Assembly (NCBI GenBank): GCA_963575745.1
Contig: CAUYUJ010016060.1
Coordinates: forward strand, 962,460-1,026,459
Source: Prorocentrum cordatum
Taxonomy: Eukaryota; Sar; Dinophyceae; Prorocentrales; Prorocentraceae
Length of the DNA stretch: 64,000 nucleotides
Reading direction: 5' to 3'
Part shown: piece after piece, positions 52,493 through 62,083 of the stretch
How the letters are laid out: each line of letters starts with the position of its first letter
Numbering within the stretch: the first letter of the stretch is position 1
Made by a program: the position numbers and the translations under genes
The notes under the pieces: model-generated
Seen by the model: the letters and a program-made list of their open reading frames with translations, nothing else
What the model was told of the DNA's origin: nothing
The model's database searches: none

Positions 52493-52657
52493 GAGGGAAA
52501 GAAACACGCGCACACAGTTAATCTTCGATTCCCCAGGAAACTATGGGGAAATATGGGCAGTGGGGGGGAAGACAGAAACCCAGAAAATATAGGAACACAT
52601 GGGGAATATTTTTATTTGTGTGTCTTTATTTGTGTGTCCCAGGGCCCCTTCAAAATT
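52493..52657 (+). mobile_element. Introner-like element, copy 2
   Basis: Flanked by direct repeats of about 22 nt: AAATTGCATCAACATAACT before and AAATTGCATAAACAGAACTT after, which look like a target-site duplication. Body matches copy 1. Sits inside the intron 52458-52803 together with an IR element. Confidence 0.72.
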
Positions 52658-52673
52658 GCATAAACAGAACTTT

Positions 52674-52803
52674 CAGAGCTCCACGCGGATTGCTCGCATC
52701 GGCGCCTGGGCCCCCCCGTGGCGCCGCCCCTGGCGCGTCCCGCGCGCCAGGGGGGGGGGGGGGCTCAGCGCAGACCCGAGCACTCCGCACGGACCTCCGC
52801 GAG
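52674..52803. repeat. IR element 'CCGCGCGG', copy d (in intron)
   Basis: TTTCAGAGCTCCACGCGGAT start and CACGGACCTCCGCGAG end, with CGCCGCCCCTGGCGCG centre. Its right end supplies the AG used as acceptor for the next exon. Confidence 0.65.
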
Positions 52804-52920
52804 AGTATGTTTCTAAGCCCTGCTTGGATGTTTCCCGAGGTGTTCGAGAAGCACGGCTGGACCATGACCGAGTTCAGGAGCCTGCTGAAGCACGGCGGGT
52901 CGGGATGCAACTCCTGGAGG
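52804..52920 (+). CDS. POPDC-like linker exon
   Basis: Encodes SMFLSPAWMFPEVFEKHGWT then MTEFRSLLKHGGSGCNSWR. Joined to the previous exon it reads LLYSK-SMFLSPAW, resembling the segment between the last membrane helix and the first strand of Popeye domains. GT at 52921 or 52899 may be the donor; otherwise the frame ends at a TGA at 52932. Confidence 0.5.
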
Positions 52921-52949
52921 GTCAAGTTCTGATTATGCACCGGTCCGAA

Positions 52950-53030
52950 GTCTGGCTTAATCCGGCTTGATCCCGTTTCATCCCGTTTAATCCCGCTTAA
53001 TCCGGTTTAATTCCGTTGAATGCGAGGCCC
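52950..53030 (+). repeat. Short tandem repeat (TTAATCCCG)n
   Basis: Eight or so degenerate units of CTTAATCCCGTT type within the intron. Confidence 0.75.
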
Positions 53031-53086
53031 CTTCCGGCGTAATAGCTCCCAAACGGGGTTTAATCCTCCTCTCGGAGGTGGATAAT

Positions 53087-53233
53087 TAGACCTCCTACCC
53101 TGACACGTCGATTAGTGAATTGTCCGTTTTCGGTTCTCGAGAGGGCGCCGCGGCCGTTATTTTCCAGGCTTGCGCCCGCAGGTTTGGGCCCGAAATCGTT
53201 TTCACTAAACCCCGTTCTACTAAAGGGAGGTCT
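53087..53233 (+). mobile_element. M6 TIR element, copy 1 (in intron)
   Basis: Begins TAGACCTCCTACCCTGACAC, then GTCGATTAGTGAATTG, and ends CTACTAAAGGGAGGTCTG. A copy in the same orientation is at 62084-62238. Confidence 0.82.
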
Positions 53234-53290
53234 GTCCATCCCCGATCCTCAACCTTTCCGACGAAAGCCTCCCAGCGGTTGCCTCCTGAG

Positions 53291-53462
53291 GCGGGGTGCG
53301 GTGGGAGCACCTCGAGCCGGGCGACGTGGTGGCGCGCGGCCACGGCGGCACGCTGCAGGCGGTGGCCCGGGGCAGCTGCGAGGTCTGGGATGCGCGCAGG
53401 GGCCTGCGCCGGGAGAGCCTGCGGCAGGGCGGGGTCTGGGACCAGCGCCACGCCAAGGACGG
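53291..53462 (+). CDS. Cyclic-nucleotide-binding / Popeye-like exon (first half of domain)
   Basis: After a CCTCCTGAG acceptor it encodes RWEHLEPGDVVARGHGGTLQ, AVARGSCEVWDARRGLRRES and LRQGGVWDQRHAKDG. The pattern WxxLxPGDVVxxG...LQxVxxGxCEV...L..GGVWD matches the beta-strands of the cAMP-binding fold as in POPDC proteins. It should be completed by the 61935 exon. The phosphate-binding residues are not clearly visible, so ligand binding is not assured. Confidence 0.6.
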
Positions 53463-53539
53463 GCGTCTCCCAAACCTACTGAGACCAAGTGGGCGTGCTG
53501 CCCCCAAAGGGGCCACGCCCGCGCCAAGGCATCTTCTGG

Positions 53540-53595
53540 TGTATATATATATACACATATATATATATACACATATATATACACACACACCAGAA
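53540..53595. repeat. TA/CA microsatellite inside an inverted repeat
   Basis: TTCTGGTGTATATATATATA at the left and the near-complement TATATACACACACACCAGAA at the right. Confidence 0.85.
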
Positions 53596-54104
53596 CCACG
53601 CGCGCGCTTCGCGCGCGGTGAGGTTTCGGTTGAGGTCCCAACCATCTGCAACGCGCGGAGCATGATGGCTGCGAAGCTCATTGAGGCTCTTCCTCGTCCT
53701 AGTGGACGTCCTCGTCGTCGTCCCTCTTATTGTTCCTCCTTCTCCTCCTCCTCCTCCTCCTCGACGCCTGTCTGACACTGGACCCTGGTTCCCTGGACCG
53801 CTGGACCTTACCTCTCCTGGGGCGCATTCTGACCAGCATCACGAAGCGAATCTAGACGCGGCGGCAAGGGTTCCTTGGGAAGAGCAGCGGTATCAGTACC
53901 CGTGCCAGGGCAAGGGGGAGTGGGGGAGGGGGAAGCGGGACGGGGGAATGAAGGGTGGCGACAGAAGAAGCGGTGGAGAAGTGACCGGCTCAAAAGGTTT
54001 TCCCCCCTTAGCCCTCTTGTATTGGGTTCTCGTGTTGAATAGGCACTGTGCGTTCCAAGTCTCCTCCTCCGCCTCCTCCTCCTCCTGCCTCTTGCCTCGC
54101 GGCT
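53596..54104. other. Intron interior, no gene recognised
   Basis: Contains a 12-nt GCGCGC inverted repeat at 53605, a CCT array (53735-53762) and a purine-rich stretch (53910-53960). Confidence 0.5.
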
Positions 54105-55345
54105 CCCCAGGGGCTACGAGCTGCGCAATTGTCGCCATGTGCGTGGGCTCCTGGAAGGTCCCGCGTAGTGGAGGGACACTGGGATCCAGTTGAGACCTCG
54201 CGGCTCCCTGGGGGGCTGCGCAGTGTGCAATTGTCGCCACGTTCGTGGGTACTTGGGTGGTTCCGCGGAGTGGGGTGTCACGGGGATCCAGTTGAGACCT
54301 CGCGGCTCCCGGGGGGGCTGCGAAGTGCGCAATTGTCGCCATGCTCGTGGGTTCTTGGGAGGTCCCGCGGAGGGGGGGGACACGGGGATCCAGTTGAGAC
54401 CTCGCGGCTCCTTGGGGGGCTGTGCAGTGTGCAACTGTCGCCGCGTTCGTGGGTACTTGGGTAGTTCCGCGGAGTGCGGGGATACGGGGATTCAGTTGAG
54501 ACCTCGCGGCTCTCGGGGGGGCTGCGAAGTGCACAATTGTCGCTACTTTCGCGGGCTCCTGGAAAGTCCCGCGGAGGGGGGTGTCACGGGGACACAATTT
54601 AGATCTCATGGCTCCCTGGGAGGCTGCGAAGTGCACAATTGTCGTCTCTTTCGTGGGCTCCTGGGAGGTCCCGCGTAGTTAGTGGAGGGGCACGGAGATC
54701 CAGTCGAGACCTCGCTGCTCCTTGGGGGGCTGCGAAGTGCGCAATTGTCGCCACTTTCGCGGGAGTCTGGGAGGTCCCGCGGAGCGGGTCGACACCATGA
54801 TCCAGTTGAGACCTCGCGGCTCCTTGGGGGGCTGCGAAGTGCACAATTGTCGCCACTTTCGCGGGAGTCTGGGAGGTCCCGCGGAGCGGGTCGACACCAT
54901 GATCCAGTTGAGACCTCGCGGCTCCTTGGGGGGCTGCGAAGTGCACAATTGTCTTCACTTTCGTAGGCTCCTGGGGGGTCCCGCGGAGTGGGATGTCACG
55001 GGGATCCAGTCGAGACCTCGCTGCTCCTTGGGGTTGCTGCGAAGCGCGCAACAATCGCCACTTTCGTAGGCTCCTGGGAGGTCCCGCAAAGTGGGGGGGA
55101 CACGGGGATCCAGTTGAGACCTCGCGGCTCCCCAGGGGGCTGCGAGGTGCGCAACTGTCGCCACTTCCGTGTGCTCTTGGGAGGTCCCGCGGAGTGGTGG
55201 GACACGGGGATCCAGTTGAGACTTCGCGGCTCTCGGGGGGGCTGCGAAGCGCAATTGTCGCCATGCTCGTGGGTTCTTGGGAGGTCCCGGCCGCGGATTG
55301 GGGGAACACGGGGATCCAGTTGAGATTCAAGATTCCCGGGGAGGG
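54105..55345. repeat. 102-bp satellite, about 12 units
   Basis: GGATCCAGTTGAGACCTCGC recurs at 102-bp steps (54189, 54291, 54393, 54495, 54597, then 106, 102, 102, 102, 104, 102, 104). 102 is 34 codons, so frames of 34-residue repeats remain open on both strands. It is in the long intron of the Popeye-like gene; protein coding is unlikely. Confidence 0.95.
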
Positions 55346-55399
55346 GGCAGGTGGAATGATACGCGTCACGTTGAGAGGAAAACAGATGTTGTGGTGCAG

Positions 55400-55450
55400 T
55401 GTGTAGCTGGCGGCTTAATCACCTACGCCTAGAGCCCAGAGGGCTGGCCA
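55400..55450. repeat. E1-terminus-like sequence
   Basis: ATCACCTACGCCTAGAGCCC followed by AGAGGGCTGG recalls the inner end of E1. No element body follows. Confidence 0.4.
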
Positions 55451-55689
55451 GCTTTTCCACATGGCTCTCCTCCGGGCTCTTCGAGTTTTGGAGGCCGGTT
55501 GCGACTGCGTCGATCATTGAGGACGGCCCCCTCAAGGAAGGTCCCGTTTGCGTTATGGCTCAGTTTCTCTTCATCAGGAAGTTGGCCCAGCATTGGCTCG
55601 TCATGTTGCCGAACATGAGCCCCATTGTCCGAGACTTTTGTGTTCCCCACGTTCTACGTGATGGGACACCTCCTCGCAGGAACAGGAGC

Positions 55690-55860
55690 ACCCCACATCA
55701 TCATCGTCGTCGTCATCGCACCATTACCAACCATCGCTACTATCATCCCATCATGACCATCGATCATCATGGTCATCACCACACAGTGTTTTGACACTCG
55801 CCATCTCCACGCCCTCATCCTTCTCCTTCTCCTCATTATCATCATCGCCACACCACGTTT
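55690..55860 (+). repeat. (CAT)n-rich segment
   Basis: CATCATCGTCGTCATCG-type units, degenerate. Confidence 0.7.
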
Positions 55861-55884
55861 TCAGCCCACTCCGACACTCACACA

Positions 55885-56560
55885 TTCATCTTCAGGAAGT
55901 CTCTAGCGGGAGCTTCGTGTGTGGGTGATTTGCGTGGAAGTCTCAGGCGAGAATACCCTTCCTTTGGGCTCCCGCAGCTCATGTTATGATTCCCAGCGGG
56001 TCGGGAACTGGAGTTGTTCGTTACTATTATTTTCTTCATGTTGAAGTATGGAGAAAGTCTCGGGCGGGGGCCTTGTTTGTGAGTGAAGTGTGAGGAAGTC
56101 TAGGCGGGAGCCCCCTCACCATTGGGCCCGCAGTTCATGTTACGAATACGAGCGGGCCATCGGACCGTTGTAACAGTCGTCATTGTTTTTTGTTTTCCAG
56201 CTTGATTATGGAGGAAGTCTCGAGGGGGAGATCCGTCTGTGATTGAATGGCGAGGAAGTATCAGGCGATCGCCCCGTCCCTATAGGGCCCGTAGACCATG
56301 TTATTAAGCCGAGCCGTCATCGGAAACCTTGCAACCGTCGCCATGTTTGATTTCATTGAACTGGAGTATGGAGAAAGTATCGATCGGGCGCATCGTCTAT
56401 GAGTGAGTTGCGAGGAGATCTAAGGCTTTAGCCCTTCCCTGGGCCCGCAGCTCATGCTACCAATCCGAGCGGACCATCGGAAACTTGTAATGGTCGTCGC
56501 TGTTGGTGTCTTCAAGCTTGAGTATGGAGGAAGTTTCAGTCGGGAGCGTCGTCTATGAGT
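55885..56560 (+). repeat. 160-bp tandem repeat, about 4 units
   Basis: TATGGAGGAAGTCTCG-type starts at 56047, 56207, 56367 and 56523, with GGGCCCGCAGCTCATGTTA in each unit. A more diverged unit precedes. Ends just before the next coding segment. Confidence 0.85.
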
Positions 56561-56574
56561 AAATGGTAATGAAG

Positions 56575-56937
56575 GCTGGGCGGGAACCAAGCGTCCCGTT
56601 TGTGAAAGCATCTCGAGGAGTTTTGAGCGAACATTTCAGATGTCAGGTGGCGGACAGCAAGCGCCGACGGGTTGCGAAGAGCATGTATCTCAGCATTGTA
56701 GTGGCCAGCGACGTGCTGCAGGGAGCCGAACGCGCTGACGACGACGGGGAAGCCCAGGCGCGGGCGAGGAACATGCTCGTGTGCAAGCCCAGCGAGCATG
56801 AGTTCACGTGGCAGCAGTCGTGGCCGCAAGTCGTGCGCCGCTTGGAGTTCACCCTGACGCACGCGTCCTGCCTGACTTCCACGCTGTCGCAGGGCCAGAC
56901 TCTTCGCAAAAGGCGTCACCATCAACGGCGCCAGGGA
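56575..56937 (+). CDS. Coding segment of unknown family, with internal repeat downstream
   Basis: The plus frame encodes FVKASRGVLSEHFRCQVADS, MYLSIVVASDVLQGAERADD, ARARNMLVCKPSEHEFTWQQ and SWPQVVRRLEFTLTHASC with clear coding bias; TGA at 56938. A related block (RTRNMLVLRPPTPEFP) occurs at 57020-57065, implying a duplicated exon. It may be an intronic gene fragment, since it lies in the long intron of the Popeye-like gene. Confidence 0.45.
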
Positions 56938-56984
56938 TGAGGACGCTGGTCACAAGAGCGCGTCGGACGAACAGTGGTGACTGT

Positions 56985-57185
56985 ACGTCTACGCCATGTT
57001 CTCCCGCGCCACGCGCACGCGGAACATGCTGGTCCTGCGGCCGCCCACGCCAGAGTTCCCAAACAGCAGGCCGCTGGCTTCCTTGTGAAAAGGTGCCCAG
57101 GCAGTTCGACAAAAGAGCGGCGAGCCCCAGGGCTGAGGCGGAGCAGCTCGCGGCAGAGCTGGGCTTCGCGCGGCGTTCCGCTTGA
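56985..57185 (+). CDS. Second, related coding segment (duplicated exon or pseudogene)
   Basis: LYVYAMFSRATRTRNMLVLR plus PPTPEFPNSRPLASL, then a stop. Another frame ends with SPRAEAEQLAAELGFARRSA and TGA at 57185. The pieces need a splice or frameshift, so this may be a decayed copy. Confidence 0.35.
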   Translation, partial: TSTPCSPAPRARGTCWSCGRPRQSSQTAGRWLPCEKVPRQFDKRAASPRAEAEQLAAELGFARRSA

Positions 57186-57379
57186 AAGCGGCCGCGACGA
57201 ACTCGAGATTTGCCAGGTTGTCCCAACGGTTTGTTCCCGCGCCCCAGCGGCTCGCAGGGTTGTTCCACAGGCGTTGCCTGCGGGGTTGCCCCAGCGGCTT
57301 CGTGATCTGGCCATCCCAGAGCGCGCCCATGCCGGCCGTGGCGGCAGCGGCGCCGAGGAATACCGACATGCGCGGCCTT

Positions 57380-57640
57380 GTTAAAAAGGGCGGGGGATGA
57401 GGTGGATGGGGTGGAAAAAAGGCAGGAGAGCGAGGAGGAGCCAGAGCAGGGGGCAGAAAGAGGGCTTCCGCCAGACGGGCGATGAGGATACTGGAGTCGA
57501 GCCTTTTCCGCTCACAAGGGCATCGGTGAGGCTTGACTTCCCGACTACGTTGGACATTTTCATGTGAGGTCCCACCGTCGGTGTAATTTTCCAGCGCGCG
57601 AATGCCCTCGACCTTAGCAAGGGCTTTCGACTTTTCCGTT
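57380..57640 (-). pseudogene. Possible GTPase P-loop fragment (EF-2-like)
   Basis: The minus frame reads MKMSNVVGKSSLTDALVSGK. MS..V..GKSSLTDALVS resembles the P-loop start of elongation factor 2, but the usual HVDHGK is missing and nothing downstream aligns. A short coincidence remains possible. Confidence 0.22.
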
Positions 57641-58084
57641 ATCTTGGCTTGCGTTCCACAGGGAGACTTCCCAGAATTGAGACCCTCCGATGATCAGCCA
57701 CGTAGTTCTGGCCACCAAGCTTATTGCCCAGCAGCGCGTGTAATGGTTTCTTCCCCTGCCTCCTGTTTTCGTCTTCTGTTCCTTCGTTCGGATTGGGCCT
57801 CGCGCTGTTAGAAATATGCGAATTATTCGCACGGCCAGTTGACGAGTGAATTGGTCGTGGTTGGTCGGACGTTGTGTTTCTTGGAGACAAAATGTTTCGT
57901 ATTATTGAGGTGGTTGGACTGGGCGTGCTCCTCGCGAGACGCTACGTGGATTTTTATATACACGGGCCAAGGGCGCCGCGCCGCCTGGTACCCCGTGCGA
58001 AACTCAGCGCAACTCATGACATGCACGGCCATCGCAGAAGACACGATATCACGCAATATTCCGCTAGTCGTGGAATGGATGTAT

Positions 58085-58542
58085 GATGCCGGGTTGTGCG
58101 GCTATTAGGTTGTAGGGCTATAGGGATATCGGGCCATAGGGCCATAAGGCTATAGTTCTCTAGGGCTATAGGGTCATAGGGCTATAGAACCGTAGGGCTA
58201 TAGGGTTATGGGTTTGGGGGCTTTAGGGCAATAGGGCTATGAGTCTATAGGGCTATCGGGCTATAGGGCTCTAAGGCCATAGGGCTATAGGGATATAGGG
58301 CTATAGGGCTATAGGCATATATAGCTAACAAGGCACATGTAGCTATAGGGCCATAAGGCTATACGGTCATAGGGCTATAGGGTTGCAGGGCTATAGGTCT
58401 AAACGGCTATTGGGTTATAGGGTGATAGGGTTATAGGGCTCTCGGGCGATGGGGCTATAGGGTTCTAGGGCTACTGGGCCATGGGGCTATAGGGGGGGCT
58501 ATTGGGCTATAGGGCTATTGGGTCATAGGGCTTTACGGCACC
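58085..58542 (+). repeat. GGGCTATA minisatellite
   Basis: About 450 bp of 8-9 bp units, mostly GGGCTATAG with TCATAG, TTATAG and CCATAG variants. AT-richer than its surroundings. Confidence 0.95.
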
Positions 58543-59180
58543 CGTGGACCCGGGCACTTGGGCGGGCCGCGGAAATCGGTGGCAAACCTCACCTAACTAT
58601 ACGAATTCGCTAGGACATCTACAGAGGCAAGCTCTGATTGCGGAATATCTACGAAGAGCGCCTACTAGCGCCAAGAAGCGCCCGCATTCGCTCAATGGCG
58701 CCGGATCGCGCCCAGTAGCGCCGAATAGCGGTCAAACCACGCGAAATATTGACCAAAAGCGCCCATAGCGCGAAGAGGAGGCATTGTGTCCGCCCTGCGC
58801 GGGAACGGACGCGCCATTGGGGGCCATGGGGACGATCGAACATTTCCGCAAATCGCTGCGTAAATGAAACATCCGCGTAAGTGCTCTACTGGCAAGTTCT
58901 AATGCCCTCTGTTGTTGATTGTTCCCTTGTGTTGTGGTTGGTCGTCGGTCAATAGCAGGCTCGCCGCAGGTGGAGGTGATTCTATCTGGGCCCATGGCGG
59001 TGCTAAGAGGAGCGCCACATCCGAGCATGTTCCTTGGGTGGAGGGCTAAGGGTGAAATCTGAAATGCCGTTTCAATGGATTTTCGAGGCTTGGATCTGCA
59101 AAAGGTGAATCACAAGACGGATTGACTTTCGAGGTGCAGAAGCCCAGCTGGTTTTCATCTTGAGCCCTCCACCCTAAGAA
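58543..59180. other. No gene recognised
   Basis: A run of AGCGCC units (58655-58775: CTAGCGCC, AGTAGCGCC, AATAGCG) suggests a decayed short repeat. The remainder is featureless. Confidence 0.4.
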
Positions 59181-59394
59181 AAGGCTCAGCACATGGGGAA
59201 GTCGATGGGGGCCCCAAGAGCACGCCGCCAGAAGATAGATCCCCAAAGTCCTCTCCTTGTTCCTGCCATACACTGCGGCCCCGTTGACTTTACCCCGCTC
59301 TGAACGCACCCCCCGCGAAGAGAGGGGAATCCAACGTGCTGCCGAGTCTCCCTTCGGCCGCCGTGCCGTATACCTTCTGTCCTGGCCGCAGGCA

Positions 59395-59610
59395 GGGGCC
59401 AAGAGGCTTCCAAGAGGAGCCCAGGAGGAGGAGGAGGAGGAGGAGGAGGAGGCCTCCAAGAGGCCCCAGAGACGGCCCCGAGGTGGCCCCAAGCCAGACC
59501 CAGAGGCCTCCAAGACGCCCAGGATGGCTTCCAAGATGACCGTGTGAACACCCAACGATGGCCCCAAGTCGGCCCAGAGAGACCCCCAAGGTCATCCATA
59601 GGACGCTGCC
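59395..59610 (+). repeat. CCAAGANGGCC quasi-periodic repeat with GGA core
   Basis: CCAAGAGG, CCCAGAGACGG, CCCCAAG units around a short GGA array (59425-59450). Same family as the E1 body. Confidence 0.6.
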
Positions 59611-59779
59611 CTCCATTCGTTGTCCCGTCAGAGGTTTCAAAAGCTGGATCCGCAGCCTTTCTCCCTCGAACGGGCTTCTGGCTTCGGTCTTCGCCGCTTG
59701 ATTCGCCAAAGTCTGGCCATTACAAAGGGTTTGGCGAGAAGCACCAGTATACAGATGAGACCTGCGCCCAAGCATCAGA

Positions 59780-60870
59780 AGAACCCACAGGAGCCTGCCT
59801 GACGCAATCACTCCTGCGTTCGGAACTTGACACCTTCACTAGAGAGACACTGCGCCGCGAGCTGAAGGACCTCAAGGCCAGTCGCGTACTCGAGAGGCGG
59901 AGGCGAAGGCGAATCTTGAGCCTATTAGTTTGGGCTTATCCGTCTAGGCAGAGGATATTGCCCCAGACTGCCAGTACTACCACTGCCCAGTACCCTCAGG
60001 CAGGCGATCCAGCAGCCCAGCAGCCTCCCACATATCCGGCAGAGATCCACATCCAAGATGAGTGTGAATGTCTCCAGTCGAGCGCTCTCCAACAATGCCA
60101 CCAGTATTCCTCTTTCCAGCGCCCCCCGGCTTTTGTCACAGACGACAACTTTGAGAGCGTCGGAGCGTGATCATGAGCGTGGCGTGACGTGACAGCTTGC
60201 TCGTAATTCTGAGCGTGGCGTGGCTATGTTACCAGACAGGGTGCACAGCAAGGACGTGGCTCCCTGCGGCTCCCCACCAGTCGTCGGCGTCGAGATCTTC
60301 TTCCTTGGGGTTCAGCACCCAGCTCCTGCTGATAACGGTTGTTTTCGGCATTGCTGGGTTTTCCTCTGCGGTCCAGGGATACGTCTGCATCCTGGGTTGA
60401 CCTCGGCTTGGTTGTGATCACGCTGTTAGACGTGTTCCAGGAAGTCGCTGTTGTTTCCGACAGCCCGGCGCATTGGGCACCCTTGCTGCGACTCCTGCGT
60501 CTAGTACGGATCCTCAGACTCGCCCGCATGTTCAGAATACTTCCGGATTTTCGCATACTCATCATGAGCGTCATGCAGACTGTCCAGCCATTTGTTTGGG
60601 TGGTCGCGCTTATCAGTACCGTCACGGCGGTTGTTGCAATTCTAATCACCATGGCGGTCACCGATTACAAGCCAACATTCATTTACGATGAGTGATTGCA
60701 GAGGGAAGATGATGAGCAGAACTTGCAGCTTTCTTTCGGCATTGTCGAGAAATCGATCTTGTATTCGTGTGGCACGATCGCAGGCACGAAAGCGCTGAGC
60801 CCTTGGGGCAGTTCATCAGCCCTCAGATCATTGGAGTGTTCGTTGCGTGTACGTTCTTCGTTATCTGACC
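59780..60870 (+). pseudogene. Voltage-gated cation channel retrocopy (broken)
   Basis: The plus strand shows a channel domain in order without introns: a charged N-terminal helix (ELDTFTRETLRRELKDLKAS, about 59825), an S1-like stretch (LLVILSVAWLCYQT, about 60200), S2-like (LLLITVVFGIAGF, about 60330), S3 (WVDLGLVVITLLDVF, about 60395), S4 with regular Arg (LLRLLRLVRILRLARMFRIL, about 60485-60545), S5 (WVVALISTVTAVVAILITMA), a pore-helix region (FGIVEKSILYSCGTIAG) and S6-like (PQIIGVFVACTFFVI). Breaks: a frame change between S2 and S3, an in-frame TGA at 60693-60695 between S5 and the pore, and a frame change before S6. The lack of introns suggests an mRNA retrocopy. It lies in the long intron of the Popeye-like gene. 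Confidence 0.7.
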
Positions 60871-60884
60871 GGCCTCGACCTTTG

Positions 60885-61075
60885 CTCCTCACCGCCTGCG
60901 TGGCTGGGTCGATTGGGTTCGCTGGTTGTCTGTTGGATTCGCTGGCAGGTTGGCGACCCCGCAGTCTCACCGGCCACCTGGATGGACGGTCGGCAGGTTG
61001 GATGGCCAGTTGGTTGGCTGAAGTGTTGGTTGGCAGGCTTGCAGGCTGGTTGGATGGCTGGATGATTGGCTGGCG
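60885..61075 (+). repeat. Degenerate (TGGC/TTGG) repeat
   Basis: GGTTGGATGGC-type units following the channel relic. Confidence 0.7.
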
Positions 61076-61239
61076 ATTTCTGAGCGCGAGCTCGAAGTTT
61101 TTTGTCCAAAAGCAGGGTCGTGGCCTCGAGTGCGCGGACCCATCGTTTTTTACAAGGGGGATTGGCCTCTAAGGCACCGAACATATATGTTGATTTGGAC
61201 CATGGCATCTGCAGCATGGGCCCATGGCCCATTGTGTTT

Positions 61240-61365
61240 GCAAGGGGCACCACGCCCAGTACGACCCAATAGAGCGCCAATACGACCCAAGAGGCCGCCA
61301 AGACAGCCCTAGAGGCCGCCAAGACGGCCCAAGAGGCCCTCCAGACGGCCCCAAGACAGGGGCAA
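61240..61365 (+). repeat. CCAAGACGGCC quasi-periodic repeat
   Basis: Units such as GCCGCCAAGA and CGGCCCAAGA every 10-20 nt, of the E1-body type. Confidence 0.6.
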
Positions 61366-61689
61366 GAGCGTATATCCAAACCGTCTTTGTAAGCCTACAC
61401 GCCAGGACCCCCTACAACAACGGGACAGGCCCCACCAACGCTATTCAAGAACGTCCCCCAGCGGCGTCCAAAGAGATTCCCAACATGGTTTTGCCAGGCT
61501 CTTAGGGGCTCTCTGGCATCCCCCTTTGCCTTGCGCGTCTTCCTGTAGCCTGATTCAGCGACTTCTGAAGCGTCCATCGGGAAGTACGCTCCGACATGGT
61601 GATCTTTGCGGGATGATGTCCATCCGCATCCGATCCTGTGTGGTTGTCTTGGACTGCGGTAGAGCCTAAGCACGCGCGCGTGGTTCTGG

Positions 61690-61770
61690 AGGGTATATAT
61701 GCACATATACATCTATACATACATATATACACATACATCTATATGTATACATCTATGTATAGATGTATGA
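61690..61770. repeat. TATA/CATA microsatellite
   Basis: GTATATATGCACATATACAT-type units with local self-complementarity. Confidence 0.85.
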
Positions 61771-61934
61771 GAAATCACACATATGCATGTGTGGACGTGC
61801 TCTGTGGCGGCCGCTTCGTGGCCGCACCGTTCGGGAAACTGTGTACTACAATATTTGATACTATGTCCTCTCGTCGAACGTGCGTCTCCGAGAAGGACAC
61901 GTATAGTACTGGTACGCTCTTCTGCGTTTCAAAG

Positions 61935-62053
61935 GAGTCGCACGTCCTGCGCGCCACCGCGCCGACGCTCTTGGCCACCTGGGACTGGCACGAGCTGCAG
62001 GCCCAGCTGGGCTCTGACGAGGGCGGCCTGCCGGAGATCGGCTACATGCAAGG
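61935..62053 (+). CDS. Popeye / cyclic-nucleotide-binding-like exon (second half of domain)
   Basis: After GCGTTTCAAAG, encodes ESHVLRATAPTLLATWDWHE, LQAQLGSDEGGLPEIGYMQ. The HVLRATxPTLLxxWDWxxL pattern parallels the 49679 exon (VVVATERVLCVSWDPDRL). It could complete the 53291 domain, with about 8.5 kb of intron between. GT donor at 62054. Sequence upstream to 61800 in the same frame is also open and may be part of the exon. Confidence 0.55.
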
Positions 62054-62083
62054 GTGACCTTTCTCCAGAGTGCCGGAGGTTGA

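Noticed and set aside
54599-55369. 34-residue repeat protein on the minus strand (TPR/PPR length)
   Set aside because: No TPR or PPR consensus residues; the plus strand is also open; best explained as the 102-bp satellite.
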